64,000 nt of DNA from MVRV01 sp964469905 (GTDB taxonomy: Bacteria; Desulfobacterota; Syntrophia; Syntrophales; Smithellaceae): NCBI GenBank assembly GCA_964469905.1, contig CAYXZW010000014.1, forward strand, positions 1 through 64,000. The letters are read 5' to 3'. The stretch's first letter is position 1, and each line of letters starts with the position of its first letter. The notes below the pieces were generated by a model. It made no database searches. It was not told the origin of the DNA and saw only the letters and a program-made list of their open reading frames with translations. Both the position numbers and the translations under genes were made by a program. This document shows, piece by piece, positions 18,345 to 26,451 of this stretch.

Positions 18345-19175
18345 ATGGTCAACAGACAAATTCGTAAGATTATTGAGGCAGCGCTTTCCGAAGATATCGG
18401 CACCGGCGATATAACGACTACCGCCATCGTCAGCCGCGAACTGAGCGGCAAAGCGCAAGCCGTGGCCAAGGATGATTTTGTCGTGGCCGGGATTGATATA
18501 TTTCAAAATGTATTCCTCTTCCTGGATGAACATACTCAGTTTAACTTGCCGGTGCGCGATGGCGAAGCAGTAAAATGCGGAGATATTATTGCGGAAGTAA
18601 CGGGCCGTTTGTTTTATATTTTGCAGGCCGAGCGTGTGGCTCTAAATATTTTCCAGCGGATGTGCGGCATTGCCACACTGACTCGGAAATATGTAGAAGC
18701 TGTCCACGGAACAAAAGCGAAAATTCTCGATACCCGCAAGACTATGCCCGGCCTGCGCCTGCTTGATAAAACGGCTGTGAGCATTGGCGGCGGAGTAAAT
18801 CACCGCATGGGGTTGTATGACGGCGTCCTGATTAAGGATAATCACATTGCCGCCGCCGGCAGTATTGCCGCAGCAGTCACGACGCAGAGGCGCAGCCAGC
18901 CCCATGCCGGGAAAATAGAAGTCGAAACTAAAAATCTCCAGGAAGTGAAGGAAGCTCTCCATTGCGGCGTTGATATTATTATGCTCGACAATATGGCACC
19001 TGCGGATATGAAAAAAGCAGTAGAACTGGTTGGCGGGCGGGCGCTTATTGAAGCTTCCGGTAATGTAAGCTTAAACAATGTTGCGGCAATTGCCGCGACC
19101 GGTGTAGATTTAATTTCGATAGGCGAACTTACGCACTCTGTCCGGGCGGCCGATATTTCCTTAAAAATTACATGA
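18345..19175 (+). CDS. nadC: nicotinate-nucleotide pyrophosphorylase (carboxylating)
   Basis: Converts quinolinate and PRPP to nicotinate mononucleotide in NAD synthesis. 276 residues, normal length. Hallmarks: EDIGTGDITT near the start, ERVALNIFQRMCGIATLT, DTRKTMPGLR, KTAVSIGGGVNHR, IKDNHI, EVETKN and EASGNV. nadA and nadB are not in the window. The ATG has only a weak ribosome site but is the only sensible start. Confidence 0.97.
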   Translation: MVNRQIRKIIEAALSEDIGTGDITTTAIVSRELSGKAQAVAKDDFVVAGIDIFQNVFLFLDEHTQFNLPVRDGEAVKCGDIIAEVTGRLFYILQAERVALNIFQRMCGIATLTRKYVEAVHGTKAKILDTRKTMPGLRLLDKTAVSIGGGVNHRMGLYDGVLIKDNHIAAAGSIAAAVTTQRRSQPHAGKIEVETKNLQEVKEALHCGVDIIMLDNMAPADMKKAVELVGGRALIEASGNVSLNNVAAIAATGVDLISIGELTHSVRAADISLKIT

Positions 19176-19197
19176 TACGTAATAATTTGATTAGTTT

Positions 19198-19238
19198 TTA
19201 CCATCCAGTGGTGAGGAGCATATACCCCTGGATGGTAA
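19198..19238. terminator. bidirectional hairpin between nadC and the 3D-domain gene
   Basis: Perfect 11-base inverted repeat TTACCATCCAG / CTGGATGGTAA between convergent genes. T-runs are short on both sides, so termination is likely but not certain. Confidence 0.6.
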
Positions 19239-19259
19239 TTTACTTAAAAGCGACCAAGA

Positions 19260-19685
19260 TTAATCTAGAATACAAACGTACTTTTCTTTACCATTGAAAA
19301 AATTAACATCTTCCTGGTTTTTTACTAAAGTATATTTTTGTCTTCCAAATTGTAATGCCTCCTCGTAGGAGAGCATATAAATGTCAATGTTGCCACGGTT
19401 TCGGCGATGTGTCCGATCTTTGACTACAAAGGTTCCCCTATCCTTTATTCTTATTTTAGTTCCTAATTTTAGCCCTTTACGTTCCAAGTCCGGTGAAACA
19501 GCTACTATCCCGGTTCTAACCATCTCTCCGGAAGCTGTCCGACCTTTATTATGGTAACACTCCTTCAATGTGTATGCCGTTACTGATATTTTGATTTCTT
19601 CTGCCCATACACTGGCAGATGAAATACACAGGATGCAAATTCCTAAAAGCACAACTCTTGCTACTAATAGGTTTATTCTTGTCAT
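19260..19685 (-). CDS. exported 3D-domain (RlpA-like barrel) wall protein
   Basis: 141-residue secreted protein with a double-psi beta-barrel 3D domain, the catalytic-type fold of MltA/RlpA-like lytic transglycosylases. Start at 19685: AGGAGG lies 5 bases upstream, whereas the longer frame begins inside the leader. Signal peptide to about SVWA. The three Asp signature is seen as KDRGTFVVKDRTHRRNRGNIDIYM: KDRG, KDR and IDIYM. The preceding VTAYT and GRTASGEMV are also typical. Probable role: peptidoglycan cleavage or remodelling. The unusually structured leader upstream (19700-19800) suggests RNA-level control. Confidence 0.85.
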   Translation of the reverse strand: MTRINLLVARVVLLGICILCISSASVWAEEIKISVTAYTLKECYHNKGRTASGEMVRTGIVAVSPDLERKGLKLGTKIRIKDRGTFVVKDRTHRRNRGNIDIYMLSYEEALQFGRQKYTLVKNQEDVNFFNGKEKYVCILD

Positions 19686-19703
19686 AATTACCTCCTTGTG
19701 TTG

Positions 19704-19796
19704 AAAGAGCAAAAATCACTCTTTACACAGATTGGGTTATGGCTACCTTAGCCTACCCGTAGCTCCTCTATATAGACACTCTTAATTAAAGAGTGG
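19704..19796 (-). ncRNA. structured leader RNA of the 3D-domain gene (class unknown)
   Basis: Read on the minus strand, CACTCTTTA (19795-19787) is exactly complementary to TAAAGAGTG (19725-19717), enclosing about 60 bases. That interval holds a GCTAC/GTAGC hairpin (19763-19759 with 19746-19742) and a GGGT that could pair with ACCC as a pseudoknot. Two shorter hairpins compete with the outer stem: CACTCTT/AAGAGTG (19795-19789 with 19783-19777) and AAAGAG/CTCTTT (19724-19719 with 19709-19704), the latter ending about 8 bases from the ribosome site at 19696-19691. Mutually exclusive pairings next to the ribosome site are typical of a riboswitch or similar cis-regulator. It does not match the riboswitch consensus sequences I remember, including ydaO and GEMM. 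Confidence 0.45.
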
Positions 19797-20058
19797 AATA
19801 CTCTAATTGGCTCTTATTATCTCGTACTGATCTAGCTTGGGGATATTGTCAGAAGAAATAGAATTTTAATAAGAACTTACTTTGAGGCTGGCGATATATA
19901 TGCAAACCACTCTCGGATGTCAATTATTTTTTTTCAATATTGGTTCATCGTTTATAAAGAAACAATTATGTCTTATGTATTTATCAACTGTGCAAAATTG
20001 TACCATCCGGCAGAAACCATTTCTTCGTAAGAACCTGTTTATAAAAGCAATTTAATAG

Positions 20059-20074
20059 TGGCAAGATTATTGCT
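20059..20074 (+). promoter_or_regulatory. sigma-54 promoter of amtB-glnK
   Basis: TGGCAAG, four bases, TTGCT. The GG and GC dinucleotides are exactly 10 bases apart, as the -24/-12 class requires. The predicted start (about 20085) lies 28 bases before the amtB ATG. Ammonium transporter operons are classic RpoN/NtrC targets, which makes the site credible. Confidence 0.78.
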
Positions 20075-20112
20075 CATATAGCTACAACTACTCTTCAGGA
20101 GGATAGACAATA

Positions 20113-21339
20113 ATGGGTATTCAAATCAGCGCAGGTGACACAGCCTGGATTTTGGTGTGTTGTTCTCTGGTTTTACTGATGACGCCGGCACTGGCACTTT
20201 TTTACGGTGGCATGGTGCGCAGGAAAAACGTCCTTTCCACTTTAACCCTGAGTTATATTTTCATGGCATTGATTGGAGTACAGTGGATTCTCTACGGTTA
20301 TTCGCTTGCCTTTGGTTCCGATATCGGCGGTCTTATCGGAGGTCTGAACTTTCTCGGATTTCAGGGGGTAGGAGCCGCACCAAATCCAGATTACAGCAAA
20401 ACCATTCCCCATACACTTTTTGCCGCTTTTCAGATGATGTTCGCTGTTATTACACCGGCCCTGATCACGGGTGCCTTTGTCGAGCGGGTTAAATTCAAGG
20501 GTTTTCTTCTCTTCAGCCTGCTCTGGGCTACTCTGGTTTATGATCCGCTCTGCCATTGGGTATGGGGTCAAGGCGGTTGGCTGAAAACCATGGGTGTCCT
20601 TGATTTTGCCGGTGGCACTGTTGTGCATATTGCCGCCGGTTTTTCGGCTCTTGCCTTTGCCATGGTTATCGGCCCGCGGAAGGGTTACGGCAATTCACCG
20701 ATAGAGCCGAACAACATTCCGCTAACTGTTTTGGGAGCCGGATTGCTGTGGGTGGGCTGGTTCGGGTTTAACGCGGGCAGCGCTCTGGCCGCAAATGGTG
20801 TCGCGGTTAATGCTCTCCTGACAACTAATACTTCCGCAGCAACAGCCGGTCTGGTATGGATGATGCTGACCTGGCTCGATGGACGGCCCAGTACACTGGG
20901 AATTGCCACAGGCATGGTTGTCGGATTGGCAGCCGTAACCCCGGCATCGGGATACATTACCCCGCTGGCCGCCATGGTTGTGGGAGCTGTGGCCGCTCCG
21001 CTTTGCTACTATACCATGCGTTTTCGAGAGAGGCGCAAGCTGGACGAGTCCTTGGATGTGTGGGCCTGTCACGGCATGTCCAGTGTATGGGGCATGATAG
21101 CCGCCGGACTTTTTGCAACGGTATCAGTCAACGCAGATGGGGCCAACGGCCTGTTCTTCGGTAATCCGGGTCAGATCGGTGTTCAAATTCTGGCTGTTAT
21201 CGTCACCATTGTCTTCTCTTTTGTAGTGACCTATATCTTGGCCAAGCTGTTAAACGCCAGTATCGGACTGCGGGTTACACCTATGGAAGAGGAAGTCGGC
21301 CTGGATATCAGCTCACATGGTGAAAGAAGTTATTCGTAG
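20113..21339 (+). CDS. amtB: ammonium transporter
   Basis: Trimeric inner-membrane ammonium channel, 408 residues and about 11 membrane helices. The twin pore histidines are at residues 172 (GGTVVHIAAG) and 320 (VWACHGMSS). Other family signatures: FAAFQMMFA with the Phe gate, DPLCHWVWGQGGW and LDFAGG. It lacks the cleaved signal peptide of E. coli AmtB, beginning directly with the first helix. AGGAGG precedes the ATG. glnK follows at 55 bases, the classic amtB-glnK pair in which GlnK plugs the channel under nitrogen sufficiency. Confidence 0.96.
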   Translation: MGIQISAGDTAWILVCCSLVLLMTPALALFYGGMVRRKNVLSTLTLSYIFMALIGVQWILYGYSLAFGSDIGGLIGGLNFLGFQGVGAAPNPDYSKTIPHTLFAAFQMMFAVITPALITGAFVERVKFKGFLLFSLLWATLVYDPLCHWVWGQGGWLKTMGVLDFAGGTVVHIAAGFSALAFAMVIGPRKGYGNSPIEPNNIPLTVLGAGLLWVGWFGFNAGSALAANGVAVNALLTTNTSAATAGLVWMMLTWLDGRPSTLGIATGMVVGLAAVTPASGYITPLAAMVVGAVAAPLCYYTMRFRERRKLDESLDVWACHGMSSVWGMIAAGLFATVSVNADGANGLFFGNPGQIGVQILAVIVTIVFSFVVTYILAKLLNASIGLRVTPMEEEVGLDISSHGERSYS

Positions 21340-21394
21340 GCTGAGTTAAAAGGAATATGTTCCATAACAACTTGCATCATTAAGGAGATTTTAC

Positions 21395-21796
21395 ATGCTG
21401 AAAAAAATCGAGGCCATAATTCGTGAAGACAAGGTCAATGACGTCAGAGACGCTCTTGCCGAAATCGGAATCGTCGGTCTAAATATGTTCGAGGTGCGGG
21501 GCCATGGGCGTCAGGGAGGAATTCAATTGGTCGGCCGGGCGGGTACTTATCAGGTTAACATGTTGCCGAAGATTCAGATCAACATTGTTCTGAACAAGCA
21601 CAATCTTGATGCGGCAATTGAAGCTATTCTTAAGTCAGCTTATACCGGTGACCCCGGCGACGGGATTATCTTTGTTACTCCGGTGGAAGATGTGATCCGG
21701 GTCCGGACGCGAGAACGTGGAACGGAAGCCATGTCATATCCTGACGATATCGATACAAAAAAGGCCAAATCAAAGGATAATGCTAAAGTTACGTAG
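21395..21796 (+). CDS. glnK: nitrogen regulatory protein PII (GlnK type)
   Basis: Signal protein that senses 2-oxoglutarate, ATP/ADP and often uridylylation and gates AmtB. 133 residues: a normal PII core of about 112 plus a Lys/Asp-rich tail. The T-loop runs GRQGGIQLVGRAGTYQ; Tyr52 aligns with the uridylylated Tyr51 of E. coli PII because of one extra residue at the start. TGDPGDG and IIFVTPVEDVIRVRT are the B- and C-loop signatures. The loop lacks the usual ELYRG sequence, so partner preferences may differ. Probably in one transcript with amtB. Confidence 0.93.
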   Translation: MLKKIEAIIREDKVNDVRDALAEIGIVGLNMFEVRGHGRQGGIQLVGRAGTYQVNMLPKIQINIVLNKHNLDAAIEAILKSAYTGDPGDGIIFVTPVEDVIRVRTRERGTEAMSYPDDIDTKKAKSKDNAKVT

Positions 21797-21809
21797 AAAG
21801 TTATCCTAT

Positions 21810-21837
21810 TTGCTAGGAACCGCTATTCTTTTATAAC
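21810..21837 (+). promoter_or_regulatory. possible promoter of tRNA-Gln
   Basis: TTGCTA, 16-base spacer, TATAAC, ending 38 bases before the mature tRNA. Confidence 0.4.
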
Positions 21838-21875
21838 ATGGGAAAATGGCTTTTCTGTGGTTATATTTTCTGTGT

Positions 21876-21949
21876 TGAGGGGTCGTCTAACGGCAGGACG
21901 ACAGGTTCTGGCCCTGTAAATTGAGGTTCGATTCCTCGCCCCTCAGCCA
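21876..21949 (+). tRNA. tRNA-Gln (anticodon CTG), CCA encoded
   Basis: Full cloverleaf: acceptor TGAGGGG/CCCCTCA, D-stem GTCT/GGAC, anticodon stem ACAGG/CCTGT with loop TTCTGGC, so anticodon CTG reading CAG. T-arm TGAGG/CCTCG with loop TTCGATT. Discriminator G at 21946, followed by an encoded CCA (21947-21949). The first acceptor pair is the weak U-A typical of tRNA-Gln. Confidence 0.95.
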
Positions 21950-22008
21950 CGCTATCCGAGACTGATAATCAGGTGTGCGATAAAGCGTCCCTGTTGTTGT
22001 TTTGCATA

Positions 22009-22575
22009 TTATTTTCCTTTCCAGCTTTTGCCTGCATCCCAGGCCTTTCCGAGCTTCTCGCCAATAGACCAATAGTGATTATCCGGCATTGTTAATGTGA
22101 ATGGTTTAATTTTTTTTATATCCAGTTTATTGTCGGTAAGATATCTTTCTTCCGTAAAAATTTCTTTCGGCTCTCCGATGTAAAGAGTATTAACCGGCAG
22201 TTGGACGACATCATATACGGAACAGGACATGCAAACCGGACATTCTTTAATCAAGGGAGCTTTGTCTGATTTACCATAAAAAACATTAAACACTTCAGAT
22301 TTATCTGTTTTGCTGCCGGAAACCAGACCGCAATAATCAGTTTTCTCGATGAGGGAAACATCAGGAATATTAATGCTGAATTCCCTGTTTTCATCAATTC
22401 CTTTATTTGTATGGTGCGGTCCCAATGCTATAGCAAAAAGAGGAGGTTGGAAATTTACACGGGAAACCCAGCCTACAGTCATGAAATTAACTTTGCCCCC
22501 GGAAAGGGAACCAACGAGAACCATCGGCATCGGGTATAAAAAAGCCGCACTGCCGGCAATTTGAATTTTTTCCAT
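22009..22575 (-). CDS. flavoredoxin-like FMN protein (flavin reductase family)
   Basis: 188-residue split-barrel flavoprotein. The start at 22575 is preferred: GGAGG lies just before it and the longer frame's ATG overlaps that site. The flavin reductase pattern is clear: NFMTVGWVSRVNFQPPLFAIALGPHH, then ENREFSINIP and TDYCGLVSGSKTDKS. Three Cys lie in ECPVCMSC, a region where flavoredoxins often have conserved Cys. Possible roles: reduction of free flavin, NADH-dependent electron transfer, or another electron-transfer task. Convergent with tRNA-Gln. Confidence 0.82.
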   Translation of the reverse strand: MEKIQIAGSAAFLYPMPMVLVGSLSGGKVNFMTVGWVSRVNFQPPLFAIALGPHHTNKGIDENREFSINIPDVSLIEKTDYCGLVSGSKTDKSEVFNVFYGKSDKAPLIKECPVCMSCSVYDVVQLPVNTLYIGEPKEIFTEERYLTDNKLDIKKIKPFTLTMPDNHYWSIGEKLGKAWDAGKSWKGK

Positions 22576-22746
22576 TGCTTGTTCCTCCATTGCGGAATTC
22601 GGTCCAATCCGGATAGGTGCTTTACCTGCATGTATTTTCTACAGTAATGTTTTTTTTAAATCAAATAATTATTTATGGATTATAAGTGGATACTTTTATA
22701 AAAACAACTTGATCAATTTGCCGGAGGGTTATAAATCTGTGATACT

Positions 22747-23541
22747 ATGAATTGGAACGAGAAACTTTTAAAGGAGAAGCTTGCCGGACAGTTTATCGGC
22801 CATAAGCTGCATTACTTTGCGGAAATCGGTTCCACCAATGATGAGGCATTCCGCCTGGGTATTGAAGGCGCTCCGGAAGGCACCGTTGTTATTGCCGACA
22901 GTCAGACCAAAGGCAGAGGACGTATGCATAGAATATGGCATTCGCCTGCCGGTTCCAATATATATACTTCCATTATCCTGCGTCCTCATCTTCCACCGGA
23001 GGAAGCGCCGCTAATTTCAATGGTTGCGGGTGTGGCTGTGGCCGAAACGCTTACGCAATACTGTCCGGGAAAGATTGAACTCAAGTGGCCCAATGATGTT
23101 CTGGTAAAGGGTAAAAAAATCTGTGGCATTCTGGCGCAAATGAAAACTGCAGCGGAAGATGTTGATTTTGTAGTGGTGGGCATAGGTATCAATGTGAACA
23201 TTCGGGGAAATCAATTTCCGGCAGAAGTGCTCGAAATTGCTACGTCTTTAAGTTTGGAAACAGGGCAGGAAATTTCCCGCCAGGATTTGATAATCAAGCT
23301 GTTTGAAAATTTTGCAAAATGGTATAGAAAACTATTGCAAAATGGCTTTGCTGCCATTAAAGAAAAGTGGCTTAATCTGGCGCCGATGATCGGACAGAAT
23401 GTTCAGGTAATACATTTTTATGAAACGATACAAGGCCAGGCTATTGGTATCGATGATGCAGGATCGTTGATTATAGTAAGTGTTCAGGGTGAAAAAATGG
23501 TAATAAACGCCGGAGACGCAACAATATTGAAAAAGGGGTAA
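22747..23541 (+). CDS. birA: biotin--[acetyl-CoA-carboxylase] ligase
   Basis: Attaches biotin to carboxylase or decarboxylase subunits via biotinyl-AMP. 264 residues, catalytic and carboxy-terminal domains only; the DNA-binding HTH of E. coli BirA is absent, so it is not a repressor. Key motifs: the biotin loop GRGRMHRIWHSPAGSNIY and KWPNDVLVKGKKICGIL. The carboxy domain (QGQAIGIDDAGSLIIV) is present. The stop overlaps or abuts coaX, indicating a birA-coaX-coaE operon. Confidence 0.95.
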   Translation: MNWNEKLLKEKLAGQFIGHKLHYFAEIGSTNDEAFRLGIEGAPEGTVVIADSQTKGRGRMHRIWHSPAGSNIYTSIILRPHLPPEEAPLISMVAGVAVAETLTQYCPGKIELKWPNDVLVKGKKICGILAQMKTAAEDVDFVVVGIGINVNIRGNQFPAEVLEIATSLSLETGQEISRQDLIIKLFENFAKWYRKLLQNGFAAIKEKWLNLAPMIGQNVQVIHFYETIQGQAIGIDDAGSLIIVSVQGEKMVINAGDATILKKG

Positions 23542-23546
23542 TGAAT

Positions 23547-24329
23547 ATGCTGTTAGTAATAGATGTCGGCAACACCAATACCGTCTTGGGTTTGTATGAT
23601 GAAGATAAGCTGGTGCATGACTGGCGGATTCGTACGGAAATTGACCATACCGTCGATGAATATGGTGTGCTCATTTATAACCTGTATCAAACCAGCCGCA
23701 TGAAAATTAATGAGATAAAAGCGGTCTCGGCAATTATAATATCTTGTGTTGTGCCGCCGATGCTCAATATTCTGGAACCTCTATGTGTAAAGTATTTCAA
23801 TCTCAAACCAATGATTGTGGGGCCGGGGATCAAAACTGGGATGCCGATTTTTTATGATAATCCCAAGGAAGTCGGCGCCGATAGAATTGTCAATGCCGTC
23901 GCCGCCTATGATAAATATAAACGGGATGCGATCATTGTTGACTTTGGAACGGCAACAACCTTCGATTATGTGTCTCCCAAAGGCGAATATATGGGTGGTT
24001 GCATTGCACCGGGCATAGTGATTTCCAGTGAGGCTCTTTTTACACGAGCATCAAAATTGCCTCGCGTCGAATTTAGTACGCCGAAAACAGTTATTACCAA
24101 GGATACCGTCAGTGCAATACAGGCAGGCATCATGTTTGGTTACGCGGGACTGGTTGATGGAATTGTCGAACGGATGAAAGCGGAAGTAAAAGCCAATCCT
24201 ATGGTGATCGCTACCGGAGGATTAGCCAAGATTGTCGCTCCGGAGACGAAGAGTATCGAAAAAATTGAAGAGATGCTGACTCTGGATGGTTTACGGATCA
24301 TCTATAACTTGAATAAAAAGTCATGTTAA
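23547..24329 (+). CDS. coaX: type III pantothenate kinase
   Basis: First step of coenzyme A synthesis, an ASKHA-fold kinase. The phosphate loop DVGNTNTVLG begins at residue 5; VGADRIVNAVAAY and VDFGTATTFD are the other family signatures. 260 residues from ATG 23547, preferred over the ATG at 23541 because the AGGGG site would be only 2 bases from the latter. It follows birA directly and overlaps coaE by a few bases. Confidence 0.95.
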   Translation: MLLVIDVGNTNTVLGLYDEDKLVHDWRIRTEIDHTVDEYGVLIYNLYQTSRMKINEIKAVSAIIISCVVPPMLNILEPLCVKYFNLKPMIVGPGIKTGMPIFYDNPKEVGADRIVNAVAAYDKYKRDAIIVDFGTATTFDYVSPKGEYMGGCIAPGIVISSEALFTRASKLPRVEFSTPKTVITKDTVSAIQAGIMFGYAGLVDGIVERMKAEVKANPMVIATGGLAKIVAPETKSIEKIEEMLTLDGLRIIYNLNKKSC

Positions 24330-24943
24330 ATGCAGGATTGACGGGCGGCATCGCCTGCGGGAAATCGACAGTAGCACGGATGTTTGTGTTGCGGGGTGCT
24401 CATCTGATTGACTTCGATGTAATCGCCCACGAAGTTCAGGAGCCGGAAAAACCCGCCTGGCAGGAAATTGTCGACTATTTCGGCTCTGATATTCTGGATC
24501 AGGACAAAAAAATTAACCGCGTTAAAATGGCGGCCCTAGTATTTAACCATCCGGAAAAGCTCAAAGCTCTCAACAATATTGTTCATCCGCGCGTCTATGA
24601 AGAGTGGCAGGCCCGTCTTGAAAAGATAAAAGCAAGCGATCCCCACGCGATTGTCTTGTCCGATGTCCCTCTTTTGTTTGAAGGTAGGATGCAGTCTTTA
24701 TTCGATTTGACGATCCTTGTGATGATCACGGCCGAGGGACAGATTTGCCGTTTGATCGCGCGCAACGGTTTAACGCAGGATGAAGCACAGGCACGTTTAG
24801 TCTGCCAGATGCCTATTAATGATAAAATATGTCTGGCGGATATTGTCATCGATAATCAGGGATCAGTTGCCGATACAGAGAAAAAAGTGGAAGAGGTTTG
24901 GCAGGAATTGATCAGGCGCGAAAATACAAAAGCTAACAAATAA
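24323..24943 (+). CDS. coaE: dephospho-CoA kinase
   Basis: Last step of coenzyme A synthesis. P-loop GGIACGKST at residues 8-16; DFDVIAHEVQEP and VLSDVPLLFEG are conserved CoaE segments. 206 residues. The ATG lies inside the last codons of coaX, so the two kinases are translationally coupled. This pairs the first and last CoA enzymes in one operon with the biotin ligase. Confidence 0.95.
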   Translation: MLNAGLTGGIACGKSTVARMFVLRGAHLIDFDVIAHEVQEPEKPAWQEIVDYFGSDILDQDKKINRVKMAALVFNHPEKLKALNNIVHPRVYEEWQARLEKIKASDPHAIVLSDVPLLFEGRMQSLFDLTILVMITAEGQICRLIARNGLTQDEAQARLVCQMPINDKICLADIVIDNQGSVADTEKKVEEVWQELIRRENTKANK

Positions 24944-25054
24944 TATTTTGCACGGACATTTCGACCTGAAGGAAAAATCTAAAAAGGCGTAATTATAACT
25001 AACAAGCCAAGCGGAAAAACGGCTTGAAGAGAATAAAATCACGGAGGCAAAGAA

Positions 25055-25672
25055 ATGATTGAAAAGAATGTTGTAACTGATTTTAGCGCTCAGGCTGCGG
25101 AACCTGTTATCGATCCCACCTGCTATGTTCATCCCCTGGCAGCGGTTATCGGCAATGTCATTCTGGGAAAAAACATAATGGTGTCGCCCGGTGCATCGGT
25201 GCGCGGCGATGAAGGGCAACCCCTCTTTATCGGCGATGATTCCAATGTGCAGGATGGCGTCGTGATTCATGCTCTGGAAACGGAAATGAATGGTAAGCCG
25301 ATAGAAAAGAATCTGATGGATGTCAACGGAAAGAAATATGCTGTTTACGTCGGCAGCCGTGTGTCTCTGGCGCATCAGGTGCAGATTCACGGACCGGCAG
25401 TTGTGCTGGATAATTCTTTTATCGGAATGCAGTCACTGGTATTCCGGTCGTTTGTCGGATCCAATTGTGTCGTGGAACCGGCATCGGTTCTCATGGGCGT
25501 AAAAGTTGCCGATGGCCGCTATGTTCCTGCCGGTTCGGTTATTAAAACCCAGGCCGATGCCGATAACCTGCCCGTTGTTACCGAGAGTTACCCCTTAAAA
25601 GATCTGAATAAGGGCGTTCTCCATGTTAATATCAATCTGGCGCGCGGTTATCTCGCGGCAACAAAGAAATAG
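25055..25672 (+). CDS. Cam-type gamma carbonic anhydrase
   Basis: Left-handed beta-helix enzyme hydrating CO2. 205 residues of hexapeptide repeats. The three metal His are at residues 72 (VVIHALE), 107 (SLAHQ) and 112 (QIHG). Glu53 in RGDEG and Glu75 in HALET occupy the positions of the catalytic Glu62 and proton-shuttle Glu84 of Methanosarcina Cam, and the acidic loop after it (about residues 75-90) is kept. Most bacterial relatives (CamH, YrdA, PaaY) lack that loop. So this is likely a true active enzyme, probably for CO2/bicarbonate supply to carboxylation or syntrophic metabolism. No signal peptide, hence cytoplasmic. Confidence 0.85.
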   Translation: MIEKNVVTDFSAQAAEPVIDPTCYVHPLAAVIGNVILGKNIMVSPGASVRGDEGQPLFIGDDSNVQDGVVIHALETEMNGKPIEKNLMDVNGKKYAVYVGSRVSLAHQVQIHGPAVVLDNSFIGMQSLVFRSFVGSNCVVEPASVLMGVKVADGRYVPAGSVIKTQADADNLPVVTESYPLKDLNKGVLHVNINLARGYLAATKK

Positions 25673-25710
25673 CCGGTTTGAATGTTTAAAGGGAAGATGA
25701 ATAGCCGTAT

Positions 25711-26448
25711 ATGGGAAAAGCAGCACTTACCAATGAGATTATTTTAACAGCGAATAAAAAAAATAATAGCTGCTTTTCCTGTGGGACTGCGGAAAATATG
25801 AAGAACCGTAAGTACTGTTCGATTCGCTGCCGACAGAACCTGCGGCAGAAGCTCAACATCAGAAGCGGTTTGTTGCAGGTTCTGAATGCGCGATATGCGA
25901 CATTTTACTTTTCCGATACGGCTATTATTATGGATGTTCTTCCCCGCGGACATAAAGAAATATTCCGTTACACGCAAAAGCGGACATCCGGCCTGAAGCC
26001 GGCCGAGGACTTCAGCAAAATGACCAACAGCCTGGGTGATGCCTGGTGGGCCGAGGAAAAAAGAACAAACAAGAAATATTTGGCGTCGAGACAGGTCTTA
26101 GCGCTGGCAACCAGACATGCCGTGTCTCTTATGTCAGTCCGGCCGTCGGTAATTAAGATTCCGACTGTTAAAACAGAATCACTAGATTGCCTGCAAATTG
26201 ATAAAGCCGATCTGCGCTCTGCCGATTTACGCAGAATTATTAAAAATGCTTACCGCAGTCAGGCGAAAGTTCATCATCCGGATAGCGGCGGCCATGCTGT
26301 TGGTTTTCGTAAACTGCATGAGGCCTACAAGGAACTGCTCCACTGGGCGGAGAACCCAGTATTTATTTGCCGGCGCGGCTTTCCCGATAAGTGGTTTTAT
26401 GATGGAGATAATAAAAAATGGGTGCAACCGATGCCGGTTGGCAAATAA
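25711..26448 (+). CDS. zinc-finger protein with carboxy-terminal J domain
   Basis: 245 residues. The amino end has four Cys in a zinc-finger arrangement (CFSCG ... YCSIRC). The carboxy-terminal region (about 175-225) is a J-like domain with the HPD tripeptide in KVHHPDSGG, the motif that stimulates DnaK. The middle part is unassigned. Such stand-alone J proteins usually recruit DnaK to a special client; the client is unknown. The gene end lies beside the broken transporter on the opposite strand. Confidence 0.7.
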   Translation: MGKAALTNEIILTANKKNNSCFSCGTAENMKNRKYCSIRCRQNLRQKLNIRSGLLQVLNARYATFYFSDTAIIMDVLPRGHKEIFRYTQKRTSGLKPAEDFSKMTNSLGDAWWAEEKRTNKKYLASRQVLALATRHAVSLMSVRPSVIKIPTVKTESLDCLQIDKADLRSADLRRIIKNAYRSQAKVHHPDSGGHAVGFRKLHEAYKELLHWAENPVFICRRGFPDKWFYDGDNKKWVQPMPVGK

Positions 26449-26451
26449 GTA

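Larger units (their letters stand above)
19686..20112. other. divergent intergenic region (427 bases)
   Basis: Contains the structured leader of the minus-strand 3D-domain gene at its left end and a sigma-54 promoter for amtB at its right end (20059-20074). The AT-rich centre (19830-20050) holds no coding frame with a ribosome site. I see no convincing NtrC site by eye. Confidence 0.6.

Noticed and set aside
18345..19175. T-box or NadR-type control of valS/nadC
   Set aside because: No T-box sequence or specifier hairpin upstream of valS, and no operator-like palindrome before nadC apart from the repeat element.
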